Of a stretch of DNA of 5,467 bases, positions 1 to 5,467 are shown piece by piece. Numbering within the stretch: position 1 is the stretch's first letter; each line of letters starts with the position of its first letter. The DNA comes from Gammaproteobacteria bacterium. GTDB lineage: Bacteria; Pseudomonadota; Gammaproteobacteria; Chromatiales; Sedimenticolaceae. The notes under the pieces were generated by a model. The model saw nothing but the letters and a program-made list of their open reading frames with translations, made no database searches and was not told where the DNA came from. The stretch spans positions 1-5,467 of the forward strand of contig JAGRHE010000182.1 of assembly GCA_020445165.1 (NCBI GenBank), read 5' to 3'. The position numbers were made by a program, and so were the translations under genes.

Positions 1-345
1 CTTGGCGAAGTTGCGCGAGCGCATCATCGACAGGGTTTTGACATCGGCCGTGCCCTCGGCCTGGCAGAAGCGACCCTGGGCGAACGGCAGGTCGGCCGAT
101 ACGACCAGCACGACCACGTCGTCTCGGCCACCGAGGCGCTCATTGAACACCTTGGTCGACAGCGCGCACGTCGGTGTGTCGAGACTGGGCACGATGCTGA
201 TGATCTTCTTCTTGCCGGCGAAATCGGCCAGCGTCAGGTCATTGAGTTCGCCGTCGACCAGACGGAAGTCCGGCGCGGTACTGCCGACCGCGGGCAGGTC
301 GCCATTGGTGTTGAGCGGGTTTCCGTGCAGGGTTACCTGTGCCAT
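1..345 (-). CDS. tpx: Thiol peroxidase Tpx, C-terminus cut by the window edge
   Basis: Atypical 2-Cys peroxiredoxin that reduces hydrogen and alkyl peroxides at the expense of thioredoxin; in the family it is usually a dimer in the cytoplasm or periplasm. The visible 115 residues start MAQVTLHGNP, with no signal peptide. They contain the peroxidatic motif PSLDTPTC with Cys60, and the resolving cysteine Cys94 in SADLPFAQGRFC. Both cysteines of the Tpx class are therefore present, about 34 residues apart as in E. coli Tpx. The family is about 165-170 residues long, so roughly 50 C-terminal residues lie beyond position 1. The ATG at 343-345 is preceded by a good Shine-Dalgarno AAGGAG at 353-358, seven bases away. 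The gene follows gcvPA by 79 bases on the same strand with no intrinsic terminator between, so it may be co-transcribed with gcv. The family call is very secure; operon membership is inferred. Confidence 0.95.
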   Translation of the reverse strand, partial: MAQVTLHGNPLNTNGDLPAVGSTAPDFRLVDGELNDLTLADFAGKKKIISIVPSLDTPTCALSTKVFNERLGGRDDVVVLVVSADLPFAQGRFCQAEGTADVKTLSMMRSRNFAK

Positions 346-376
346 GTCGCTTCTCCTTGGGGTGTGTTGTGTGTGG

Positions 377-416
377 GGCCGGCTTTCGTCCGGATGCTGT
401 CGCGCCCGGACCGGCC
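377..416 (-). other. Hairpin in the gcvPA-tpx gap, without a U-run
   Basis: Bases 377-382 (ggccgg) pair with 411-416 (ccggcc), and 389-393 pair with 406-410 and stack directly on them, leaving a six-base bulge at 383-388. On the transcribed strand the stem is followed by a C/A-rich stretch instead of uridines, so it does not look like an intrinsic terminator. It could protect the gcv message end or slow ribosomes or polymerase between gcvPA and tpx. In DNA this GC-rich, stems also arise by chance. Confidence 0.4.
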
Positions 417-424
417 GCCTGTTG

Positions 425-1795
425 CTACGCTGCCAGGATTTCCGACAGGCTGGCCACGTACTGGTCTATGTCCGGCTGCGTGCGCATCTCGGTCGCGCAC
501 ACGAGTACCGCATTGCCCAGCTCCGGGTAGTCTTCGGCCAGGTCGTAACCGCCGAGCACGTCATGCTCAGCCAGTGCGCGCAGCACATCGACAGCCGCTG
601 TTGGCAGTTCCAATACGGTCTCGTGGAACCGGGGTCCGGAGAACTTCCGGGCGACACCGTCGATCGCGGTCAGGCGCTCGACCAGCGTGTTGCTGTTGGC
701 ATGGCAGGTCGCGGCAACCCGCGCCAGGCCCTCGCCACCGAGCAACGCCATGTGGATGGTCGCCGCAGTCACCAGCAGGCCCTGGTTGGTACAGATGTTC
801 GAGGTCGCCTTGGAGCGGCGGATGTGCTGCTCGCGCGCCTGCAGGGTCAGCGCGTACCCGGTCTTGCCTTCCAGGTCGACCGTCCTGCCGATGATCCGTC
901 CGGGCATCTGGCGCACCAGTTCCTGCTTGGCGCACATGAAGCCGAAATAGGGACCACCAGACGACAGCGGCGCGCCCAGTGGCTGGCCCTCACCACAGGC
1001 GATGTCGGCTCCACCCTGCGCGGCCCCGCCCCACTCGCCCGGCGGTTTGAGCAACGACATCAGCAGCGGGTTGACCACCGCGATCGCGAGCATGCCGTTG
1101 GCATGCGCGAAGTCGGTCATCGCATCGACGTCTTCGAGCACACCAAAGAAATTGGGCTGCGGGATCACCAGCGCGGCGAAATCCTCGCCCGCATGACTGG
1201 CCAGTGCGTCGGGATCCGTACGTCCGGTGGCGACATCGAACGGCAGCTCGACCAGTTCGATCTCCTGGTTGCCGACGATCGACCGCACCGTCTTACGGTA
1301 GGCCGGATGCAGGGCACGCGGCACCAGGACGCGGCGCGACTTGGACTTGCGGTTGGCGCGGACGGCCATCAGCACGGCTTCGGCCAAGCCCGAGGCGCCG
1401 TCGTACAACGAGGCGTTGGACACGTCCATCGCCATCAGCGCGGTCATCATGGACTGGTATTCGTACAGCAGCTGCAAGGTGCCCTGGCTGGCCTCGGCCT
1501 GGTACGGCGTATAGGCGCTGTAATACTCGCCGCGGGTCGCGATCTGCCAAACGGCGGCCGGGATGTGATGGTCGTACGCACCGGCACCGATGAAACACAG
1601 CGGCTGGCCGTCCATGCGCGCACGGGCATGCATGAGACCGGTGACCTCCATCTCGGACATCCCCTCGTGCACCTTGGTCAGTGGCTTTGCACGCAGGTCC
1701 GGCGGTATCTCGTCGAACAGATCATCGATGCTGTCGGCGCCGATCGTCGCCAGCATCTGGCGGACGTCGTCTTCGGTGTGCGGAATGAACGGCAT
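425..1795 (-). CDS. gcvPA: Glycine dehydrogenase (decarboxylating) subunit 1, GcvPA
   Basis: Alpha half of the two-subunit P-protein. With GcvPB it decarboxylates glycine and passes the aminomethyl group to lipoylated GcvH. The 456-residue product starts [10 protein letters not shown], typical of GcvPA, and matches the family length of about 440-460. Recognisable blocks are [10 protein letters not shown] (70-79), [15 protein letters not shown] (91-105), DGASG (132-136), EGQPLGAP (269-276), SSGGPYFGF (278-286) and [12 protein letters not shown] (327-338). In split P-proteins the PLP-binding lysine is in GcvPB, so this subunit cannot act alone. The frame stays open upstream to 2065, but that part overlaps gcvH and is not protein-like. 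The ATG at 1793-1795 starts the conserved N-terminus and has a modest AGGA about ten bases upstream. It lies 44 bases after gcvH. gcvPB is not the next gene; tpx is. Confidence 0.97.
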   Translation of the reverse strand: MPFIPHTEDDVRQMLATIGADSIDDLFDEIPPDLRAKPLTKVHEGMSEMEVTGLMHARARMDGQPLCFIGAGAYDHHIPAAVWQIATRGEYYSAYTPYQAEASQGTLQLLYEYQSMMTALMAMDVSNASLYDGASGLAEAVLMAVRANRKSKSRRVLVPRALHPAYRKTVRSIVGNQEIELVELPFDVATGRTDPDALASHAGEDFAALVIPQPNFFGVLEDVDAMTDFAHANGMLAIAVVNPLLMSLLKPPGEWGGAAQGGADIACGEGQPLGAPLSSGGPYFGFMCAKQELVRQMPGRIIGRTVDLEGKTGYALTLQAREQHIRRSKATSNICTNQGLLVTAATIHMALLGGEGLARVAATCHANSNTLVERLTAIDGVARKFSGPRFHETVLELPTAAVDVLRALAEHDVLGGYDLAEDYPELGNAVLVCATEMRTQPDIDQYVASLSEILAA

Positions 1796-1839
1796 GGCGG
1801 TTGTTTCCTGGTCGGCCCGGAACACGGACCGGTCGTGAT

Positions 1840-2238
1840 TCAGTGATCGTCGGATTCGGCGTGTTCGGCGTAACTGTCGGCATCCATCAGCGCGTCGAGC
1901 TCGCCCGGCGCCGACATCTTCATGCGAAAAATCCAGCCACCCTCGTACGCCTCCTGGTTGATCATCTCGGGCGAATCGGCGAGCGCCTCGTTCACCTCGA
2001 CCACCTCGCCGGAAAGCGGGCTGTACACGTCCGATGCCGCCTTGACTGATTCGACCACCGCGCACTCGCCGCCGGCACCCAATACGGCACCGACTTCGGG
2101 CAGCTCGACGAATACAAGGTCACCAAGCAGTTCCTGCGCGTGATCGGTTATGCCGATGGTCACGACATCATCGTCTTCGACCCGCACCCACTCGTGCGAC
2201 CTGGTGTACTTCAGCTCTGTCGGGACATCGTTGCTCAT
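1840..2238 (-). CDS. gcvH: Glycine cleavage system H protein
   Basis: Lipoyl carrier of the glycine cleavage complex. Its lipoamide arm takes the aminomethyl group from the P-protein, presents it to GcvT, and is reoxidised by dihydrolipoamide dehydrogenase. The product is 132 residues, usual for the family. It begins with the H-protein signature region KYTRSHEWV (10-18) and carries the lipoylation motif [13 protein letters not shown], with the modified lysine at position 66. The GGWIF block follows near residue 100. The tail is acidic and ends ESDDH. The ATG at 2236-2238 has a strong GGAGG at 2248-2252, nine bases upstream, the best ribosome site in the gcv genes. It sits 88 bases after gcvT, across two GC-rich hairpins, and 44 bases before gcvPA. 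No key residue is missing. Confidence 0.98.
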   Translation of the reverse strand: MSNDVPTELKYTRSHEWVRVEDDDVVTIGITDHAQELLGDLVFVELPEVGAVLGAGGECAVVESVKAASDVYSPLSGEVVEVNEALADSPEMINQEAYEGGWIFRMKMSAPGELDALMDADSYAEHAESDDH

Positions 2239-2265
2239 TTACTGTTTCCTCCGAATCGGGCGCGC

Positions 2266-2318
2266 CGCCGGTCTCAACCCGGCGACGCCAAGGGGCCGGC
2301 GGCGCATCCGCCACCGGC
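2266..2318 (-). other. Two tandem hairpins in the gcvT-gcvH gap
   Basis: The first hairpin met by transcription has a ten-base-pair stem (2309-2318 with 2295-2304, one G-U pair) and the four-base loop 2305-2308. The second pairs 2279-2284 with 2266-2271 around a seven-base loop. Neither is followed by a U-run in the transcribed direction, so they are unlikely to be terminators. Such structures between co-transcribed genes often mark RNA processing or protect an upstream message from 3' exonucleases, which could set T:H protein ratios. The function here is inferred; the complementarity is directly visible. Confidence 0.5.
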
Positions 2319-2326
2319 GCAAAAAT

Positions 2327-3418
2327 TCAAAGCTCGACGCAAACCTTGCCGTTGCGCGCGAATGGCATTTTCACCCGGCGCACCGGCAGCCGCTTGCCGC
2401 GGATGTCGACCGTCAGCGATTCACCGGCGCCGGCGGCGATGCGTGCCATCGCGATCGATCGTTCCAGCGTCGGCGAGAACCCGCCCGAGGTGATCTCACC
2501 GACCTCGCGCTCGCCGTCGAAGACCTTCTGGTGACCACGCAGCACACCCTTGCCTTCGAGAATCAGTCCGCCAAAGGTGGCAAGACTACCCGCTGACTGC
2601 TGCTTTTCAAGCGCGGAGCGGCCGATGAAATCCCGTTCCGCCGGTTCGAAAGCGACCGTCCAGGCCAGGCCCGACTCGAGCGGGGTGAGGCTCTCGTCCA
2701 TGTCGCTGCCGTACAGGTTCATCCCCGCCTCAAGGCGCAGCGTGTCGCGTGCGCCCAGGCCGCACGGCTGCACACCGGCCTGCGCCAGCGCCCGCCACAT
2801 GGCGGGGGTCTCGGCCTCGGGCAGCATGATCTCGAAGCCGTCCTCGCCGGTGTAACCGGTGCGGCCGATGAACCAGTCACCGGCATGCGCGGCGCTGAAC
2901 GGCTTGAGCGCCATCGCCGCGGCACGGATGTCGGCGGGCAGCAGGGCCTCGGCCCTGGCCCGCGCATTCGGCCCCTGGACCGCGATCATCCCGACATCGA
3001 AGCGCGGCTCGACCGCAACGCCGAATGCCGTCGCCTGCTCGCCGATCCAGGCCAGGTCCTTTTCCGTGGTGGCGGCGTTGACGACCATGCGAAACCAGTC
3101 GTCGGTCATGAAATAGACGATCAGGTCATCGATCACGCCACCATCCGGCTTCAGCATGCACGAATAGAGGGCCTTGCCGGAGGTCTTCAGCTTGCCGACG
3201 TCGTTCGCCAGCAGGTGCTGCAGGAATTCGCGCACACGCGATCCGCGCAGGTCGACCACGGTCATGTGACAGACGTCGAACATACCGGCATCGCGACGCA
3301 CGGCGTGGTGTTCCTCGATCTGCGAACCGTAGTTGACCGGCATGTCCCAGCCACCGAACGGCACCATGCGCGCGCCCATGTCGCGGTGGGTCTCGTTCAG
3401 CACGGTCTTCTTGTCCAT
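2327..3418 (-). CDS. gcvT: Aminomethyltransferase, glycine cleavage T protein
   Basis: Cytoplasmic enzyme that takes the aminomethyl group carried on GcvH, releases ammonia and forms 5,10-methylene-tetrahydrofolate. The product is 363 residues, matching the E. coli length closely. Visible blocks are the N-terminal [12 protein letters not shown] (19-30), the folate-site [10 protein letters not shown] (93-102) with Asp98 apparently equivalent to catalytic Asp101 of E. coli, [12 protein letters not shown] (186-197), [17 protein letters not shown] (221-237) and the C-terminal barrel motif EITSGGFSP. The usual FDVSHM reads FDVCHM here (Cys50), a mild change. The frame is open far upstream through the riboswitch, but the ATG at 3416-3418 gives the family N-terminus [11 protein letters not shown] and has AAGGGG at 3425-3430. 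It is the first gene of the gcv unit, behind a glycine riboswitch and terminator, so expression is probably glycine-dependent. Confidence 0.98.
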   Translation of the reverse strand: MDKKTVLNETHRDMGARMVPFGGWDMPVNYGSQIEEHHAVRRDAGMFDVCHMTVVDLRGSRVREFLQHLLANDVGKLKTSGKALYSCMLKPDGGVIDDLIVYFMTDDWFRMVVNAATTEKDLAWIGEQATAFGVAVEPRFDVGMIAVQGPNARARAEALLPADIRAAAMALKPFSAAHAGDWFIGRTGYTGEDGFEIMLPEAETPAMWRALAQAGVQPCGLGARDTLRLEAGMNLYGSDMDESLTPLESGLAWTVAFEPAERDFIGRSALEKQQSAGSLATFGGLILEGKGVLRGHQKVFDGEREVGEITSGGFSPTLERSIAMARIAAGAGESLTVDIRGKRLPVRRVKMPFARNGKVCVEL

Positions 3419-3516
3419 GGTCGTCCCCTTCGGCCCCGGGCCGGCTGTCTGTGTGCCATTGCACCCGGCTCCACCCGGGCGGGGAATTGCGCAAGCGACC
3501 GTCCAACCCGACATAC
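3419..3516 (-). other. Untranslated leader between the riboswitch terminator and gcvT
   Basis: A stretch of about 98 bases with no gene. It contains a small hairpin (CGGCC-CGG-GGCCG, 3431-3443) whose base touches the Shine-Dalgarno AAGGGG at 3425-3430. A second possible stem lies around 3465-3480 (CCCGG with CCGGG). An ATG near 3460 is out of frame with gcvT and has no clear ribosome site. The hairpin could tune ribosome access, but nothing in the sequence proves this. Confidence 0.4.
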
Positions 3517-3569
3517 AAAAAGGGGCGGTACGGCAACCGCAATTCACGCGAATACCATACCGCCCCTCT
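3517..3569 (-). terminator. Intrinsic terminator, expression platform of the glycine riboswitch
   Basis: On the minus strand GGGGCGGTA (3558-3566) pairs perfectly with TACCGCCCC (3522-3530) and is followed at once by TTTTT (3517-3521). The stem extends inward with mixed wobble pairs to about 14 base pairs. The U-run can also pair outward with the AGAG at 3566-3569, which belongs to the 3' strand of aptamer 2's P1 helix. Glycine-stabilised P1 would therefore compete with the base of the terminator. This is the arrangement expected of an ON switch, in which glycine permits read-through into gcvT. The terminator is directly visible; the switching direction is inferred. Confidence 0.88.
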
Positions 3570-3647
3570 GTCCGGAAACCTGAGAGTTTGGAAACGCCGC
3601 GCGCCCCCTGCCCCGTCGGTGGGTGCGCACTGCACCGCTCTCCAGAG
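3566..3647 (-). promoter_or_regulatory. Glycine aptamer 2, with altered core
   Basis: P1 is CTCTG (3643-3647) with CAGAG (3566-3570). GGAGAG lies at 3638-3643, P3a is GGTGC with GCACC (3622-3626 and 3632-3636), and CTCTCAGGT lies at 3578-3586 (+ strand acctgagag). GGACAGAG occupies 3566-3573. The internal block usually reading CCGAAGG..GCAA reads CCGACGG (3613-3619) followed by GCAG, and a clear P3b stem is not obvious. The P1 3' strand overlaps the terminator, so this aptamer contacts the expression platform. Confidence 0.88.
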
Positions 3648-3678
3648 CCAATCCGTGCCCGTTGATCATCGAGCCCGT

Positions 3679-3770
3679 CCCCGCGGTCCTTTTGCCTGAG
3701 CGATTCCGGGCGGAATTTGCGCCTTCGGCGCCGCCGCGTGATTGTCTTCGCGGCGGGCTCTCCCGCGGGG
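3679..3770 (-). promoter_or_regulatory. Glycine aptamer 1, canonical
   Basis: P1 is a perfect seven-base-pair helix, CCCCGCG (3764-3770) with CGCGGGG (3679-3685). P3a pairs 3749-3756 with 3731-3738 over eight base pairs. The core CCGAAGG is at 3722-3728, followed by the GCAA element. P3b is ATTCC with GGAAT (3712-3716 and 3703-3707), and the 3' core CTCAGGCAAAAGGAC is at 3686-3700. All hallmark bases of the family are present, so this aptamer should bind glycine. Confidence 0.94.
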
Positions 3771-3771
3771 C

Positions 3772-3800
3772 TTGGGATTGGACTCGCGACTATATATAGT
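3772..3800 (+). promoter_or_regulatory. Sigma70-like promoter for the beta-helix gene
   Basis: The -35 element TTGGGA (3772-3777) is separated by 17 bases from the -10 element TATAGT (3795-3800), giving a predicted start near 3807. That leaves a leader of about 39 bases before the GTG at 3846. Its -10 is the right half of the palindrome shared with the gcv promoter. The call rests on consensus match and ideal spacing only. Confidence 0.62.
3789..3800. repeat. 12-bp perfect palindrome ACTATATATAGT between divergent promoters
   Basis: The sequence equals its own reverse complement. Its two halves supply the -10 hexamer TATAGT of the leftward and rightward promoters, which abut here. It stands out as an AT-only island flanked by very GC-rich DNA. 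It may simply be two -10 boxes back to back; a regulator site is also possible but unsupported. Confidence 0.7.
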
Positions 3801-3817
3801 TGGCTGGGTCTTGCCAA
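3789..3817 (-). promoter_or_regulatory. Sigma70-like promoter of the gcv riboswitch transcript
   Basis: On the minus strand TTGGCA (3812-3817) is followed after 17 bases by TATAGT (3789-3794). Transcription is predicted to start at the purines 3783-3784. This is two or three bases before the P0 strand CCAATCC of the riboswitch, so the whole regulatory RNA is made with almost no extra leader. The fit between promoter and RNA start strengthens both calls. Confidence 0.72.
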
Positions 3818-3845
3818 TACACCATCTTTAGCTGGCCAGCGAACC

Positions 3846-4991
3846 GTGAAGAAGCTGATCGTCATTTACTTCGCATTGAGCGGCGCGGTAGCACACCTGT
3901 TCGTCGCTGGATTGATTCTGTTCTCACCAGGGCTTGTCATAAAGGCGCAGGAAAAGCTGAGTGAACGGCTGGCGCCGCATGCTCCCCTGTCACTTAGCCG
4001 CGCTGCGGCCGCACCGTCGGCAAGCTGGGCCCAAGCCCGCGTGGGGCTGCAGCGCTGGCAGGCAGACAGCGATACTGCCGGGCTGGCCGATCATACTTTC
4101 CGAATCGACGGCGACGTGGTCATAACGCTCGACGAGGCACTTCGCCGGGCGAAAGACGGCTCGCTGCTGGAGATTGGTCCGGGTCGCTATTCCACGCCAA
4201 TGGTGATTCGCGTCAATGGTCTGCGCGTGGTTGGTCGTGGTGAAGTGATTTTCGACGGCGCAGTTGCGGAGGGCAAAGCCAGCCTGGTCATCAAGGGCAA
4301 CGACACCCGGGTAAGCAACATCGAATGCCGCAACGTGGCGGTTAACGACAGAAATGGTGCCTGCGTGCGCCTGGAAGGCCAGAACCTGACCCTTGAACAC
4401 GTCTACTTCCACGACGCCGAGCAGGGCATGCTGACCGGGAGCAAGCCCGGTGAAGTCACCATCCGCAACAGCTATTTCGAACGCCTGGGACGGGGTGGGC
4501 GGGCACATGCAATCTACCAGGGCGGCGGCATGCTGACGATCGAGCGCAGCTACATTCTCGGCGCGAAAGACCAGGCACACGAGGTCAAATCGCGCGCGCA
4601 GCGCACAACAATACGTAATAGCGTGATCGCATCACTGACATCGGACGACAGCCGCCTGATCGACATCTCAAACGGCGGTGAACTGGCTGTTTACGACAGC
4701 ACCTTGCAGCAGGGCCCGCAGTCGGCCAACACGGACATGATTGGCTTCGCGCTGGAATCACCATTGCATCCCACGCATCGCGTCACACTGCAGCGCAATC
4801 TGATCATTCTCGAGCGTAACGGTGGCAACACCCTGCTGCACAGCAAGGCCGCGGGCCTGGTTCCCGATATCAGCGACAATATAATCGTCGCGCCGGCGGG
4901 GAGCGGCTTCGCCGACAGCAATCTGGAATACCGCGATCGCGAGGATGCCAAGCTTCCGCGCTACCCGCTGGTTCCCGACCGCCCCGTGTGA
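3846..4991 (+). CDS. Predicted membrane-anchored right-handed beta-helix protein, function unknown
   Basis: The product is 381 residues if started at the GTG at 3846. Residues 2-3 are Lys-Lys, followed by a hydrophobic stretch (about 4-31) with no convincing signal-peptidase site, so it is probably an N-terminal membrane anchor with the rest in the periplasm. An Ala/Ser-rich linker (about 43-65) leads into a repetitive domain (about 90-350) of short beta-strand turns such as [33 protein letters not shown] and [11 protein letters not shown]. This is the pattern of pectate-lyase/NosD-type right-handed beta-helices. Polar clusters that could form a groove are FHDAEQG (188-194), HAIYQGGG (221-228) and HEVKSR (245-250). 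The frame is open upstream to 3717, but that part is antisense to the riboswitch and has no other good start; the promoter at 3772-3800 favours the GTG. No strong Shine-Dalgarno is visible. Composition is less GC-rich than in gcv. Polysaccharide binding or cleavage is possible but unproven. Confidence 0.85.
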   Translation: MKKLIVIYFALSGAVAHLFVAGLILFSPGLVIKAQEKLSERLAPHAPLSLSRAAAAPSASWAQARVGLQRWQADSDTAGLADHTFRIDGDVVITLDEALRRAKDGSLLEIGPGRYSTPMVIRVNGLRVVGRGEVIFDGAVAEGKASLVIKGNDTRVSNIECRNVAVNDRNGACVRLEGQNLTLEHVYFHDAEQGMLTGSKPGEVTIRNSYFERLGRGGRAHAIYQGGGMLTIERSYILGAKDQAHEVKSRAQRTTIRNSVIASLTSDDSRLIDISNGGELAVYDSTLQQGPQSANTDMIGFALESPLHPTHRVTLQRNLIILERNGGNTLLHSKAAGLVPDISDNIIVAPAGSGFADSNLEYRDREDAKLPRYPLVPDRPV

Positions 4992-5003
4992 AGCGAAGCA
5001 ACC

Positions 5004-5467
5004 TCACCGCGCCGAGCGCCGCACCAGCAGGATCACCGGCAGCAGGCCGACCAGCAGCAGTACCATCGCCGGCAGCGCGGCACGTTCCCACTCGCCTTCG
5101 GACGTCAGTTCGTAGATGCGCACGGCCAGCGTGTCCCAGCCGAACGGCCGCAGCAGCAGTGTTGCCGGCATCTCCTTCATGACGTCGACCAGCACCAGCA
5201 GGCCGGCCGTCAACAGGCCGGGCCGCAACATCGGCAGGTAGACCCGGCGCACCGTCTCCCACTGCCCGGCGCCGAGGCTTCTTGCCGCGTCACGCACGCT
5301 CGGGCGGATGCGTTCGAGACTGCTCTCGACCGGGCCGTAGGCGACCGCCAGGAAGCGCGCGAAATAGGCCATCAGCAGCGCGATCACGGTGCCCGACAGC
5401 AGCAGACCGATGTCGTGTCCGGTCATGGCCTCGACCGCATCGGCGATGCGGTTGTCGAACCAGGTCA
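5004..5467 (-). CDS. Ferric iron-type ABC transporter permease, C-terminal part
   Basis: Inner-membrane permease of a binding-protein-dependent importer; the protein resembles the FbpB/AfuB/SfuB iron(III) family, with ThiP- or spermidine-type relatives as alternatives. About 153 C-terminal residues are visible, reading in from the right edge with no start codon in the window. The stretch LLLSGTVIALLMAYFARFLAV is a transmembrane segment. It is followed by the EAA loop DAARSLGAGQWET..YLP (5232-5291), which contacts the ATPase. KEMPATLLLRPFGWDTLAVRIY, after the next membrane segment, is very like the end of FbpB proteins. A last hydrophobic segment (VLLLVGLLPVILLV) and a short basic tail RRSAR end the protein. 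A methionine at 5424-5426 is internal, because homology-like sequence (FDNRIADAVEA) continues upstream of it. The gene converges on the beta-helix gene with a 12-base gap and no terminator. Confidence 0.92.
   Translation of the reverse strand, partial: TWFDNRIADAVEAMTGHDIGLLLSGTVIALLMAYFARFLAVAYGPVESSLERIRPSVRDAARSLGAGQWETVRRVYLPMLRPGLLTAGLLVLVDVMKEMPATLLLRPFGWDTLAVRIYELTSEGEWERAALPAMVLLLVGLLPVILLVRRSAR

Larger units (their letters stand above)
3566..3781 (-). promoter_or_regulatory. Tandem glycine riboswitch upstream of gcvT
   Basis: Two consecutive glycine aptamers joined by a linker, in the gcv leader RNA. Aptamer 1 (3679-3770) and aptamer 2 (3566-3647) both show the GGAGAG 5' core and the CUCAGG...GGAC 3' core of the glycine riboswitch family. 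A leader strand CCAATCC (3775-3781) is a perfect complement of GGATTGG in the linker (3648-3654). It forms the P0 helix known to link leader and linker in tandem glycine riboswitches. The terminator at 3517-3569 follows immediately. The riboswitch senses glycine, the substrate of the enzymes encoded downstream, so the regulatory logic matches. Class assignment is very secure; whether both aptamers bind glycine is uncertain. Confidence 0.95.

Noticed and set aside
2..1846. A very long open frame on the plus strand, over 600 codons
   Set aside because: It lies entirely antisense to tpx and gcvPA, whose family motifs are unmistakable. Its translation is Arg/His/Gly-rich with no recognisable domain. 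Long antisense frames are expected in GC-rich coding DNA.
1796..2065. N-terminal extension of GcvPA
   Set aside because: The extra 90 residues are Arg/Gly-rich and overlap gcvH in another frame. The conserved GcvPA N-terminus starts at the ATG at 1793-1795.
3522..3566. The riboswitch terminator acting on plus-strand transcription too
   Set aside because: Read rightward, the stem is followed by TCTGTCC with no T-run, so it is not a bidirectional intrinsic terminator.
2885..3583. A 232-codon plus-strand frame antisense to gcvT and the riboswitch
   Set aside because: The translation is rich in Arg, His and Gln without domain character, and it crosses the riboswitch terminator. It is a shadow of gcvT.
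3717..3845. N-terminal extension of the beta-helix protein from an ATG at 3717
   Set aside because: It would be antisense to riboswitch aptamer 1 and lie upstream of the predicted rightward transcription start near 3807. Starting at the GTG at 3846 places Lys-Lys plus a hydrophobic anchor at the N-terminus, as expected.
3990..4580. A 196-codon minus-strand frame within the beta-helix gene
   Set aside because: It has no ribosome site or recognisable domain, and the plus strand shows clear beta-helix repeats over the same bases.

Overview
The window looks like chromosomal DNA from a GC-rich gammaproteobacterium. The protein sequences (Tpx, GcvT, GcvH and the split P-protein subunit GcvPA) and the GC-biased third codon positions fit Chromatiales/Ectothiorhodospiraceae-like, often sulfur-oxidising, lineages. 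That placement is an inference from memory; no search was run.

Positions 1-3784 hold one left-pointing transcription unit. A sigma70-type promoter (-35 at 3812-3817, -10 at 3789-3794) reads into a tandem glycine riboswitch (about 3566-3781), then an intrinsic terminator (3517-3569), then gcvT, gcvH and gcvPA, and then tpx, which is cut by the left edge. The Gcv proteins are three parts of the glycine cleavage system: T is the aminomethyltransferase, H the lipoyl carrier, and PA the non-PLP half of the decarboxylase. Together with GcvPB and the L-protein they turn glycine into CO2, ammonia and methylene-tetrahydrofolate. The layout suggests that glycine binding lets transcription run past the terminator. 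gcvPB is not the next gene; tpx, a thiol peroxidase, is.

Positions 3795-4991 hold a right-pointing unit. A second sigma70-like promoter shares a 12-bp palindrome with the gcv promoter, so the two divergent promoters overlap physically. It drives a GTG-started gene for a predicted membrane-anchored, right-handed beta-helix protein of unknown function. By eye its base composition is less GC-rich than that of the gcv genes.

Positions 5004-5467 hold the C-terminal part of a left-pointing ABC permease of the ferric iron (FbpB/AfuB) type, convergent with the beta-helix gene across only 12 bp. It runs off the right edge.

The most interesting part is the control region 3419-3845. It contains a two-aptamer glycine riboswitch with a visible leader-linker (P0) helix, an inserted linker hairpin, a second aptamer with changed core bases, and overlapping divergent promoters. 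I saw no mobile element, CRISPR array, tRNA or rRNA.
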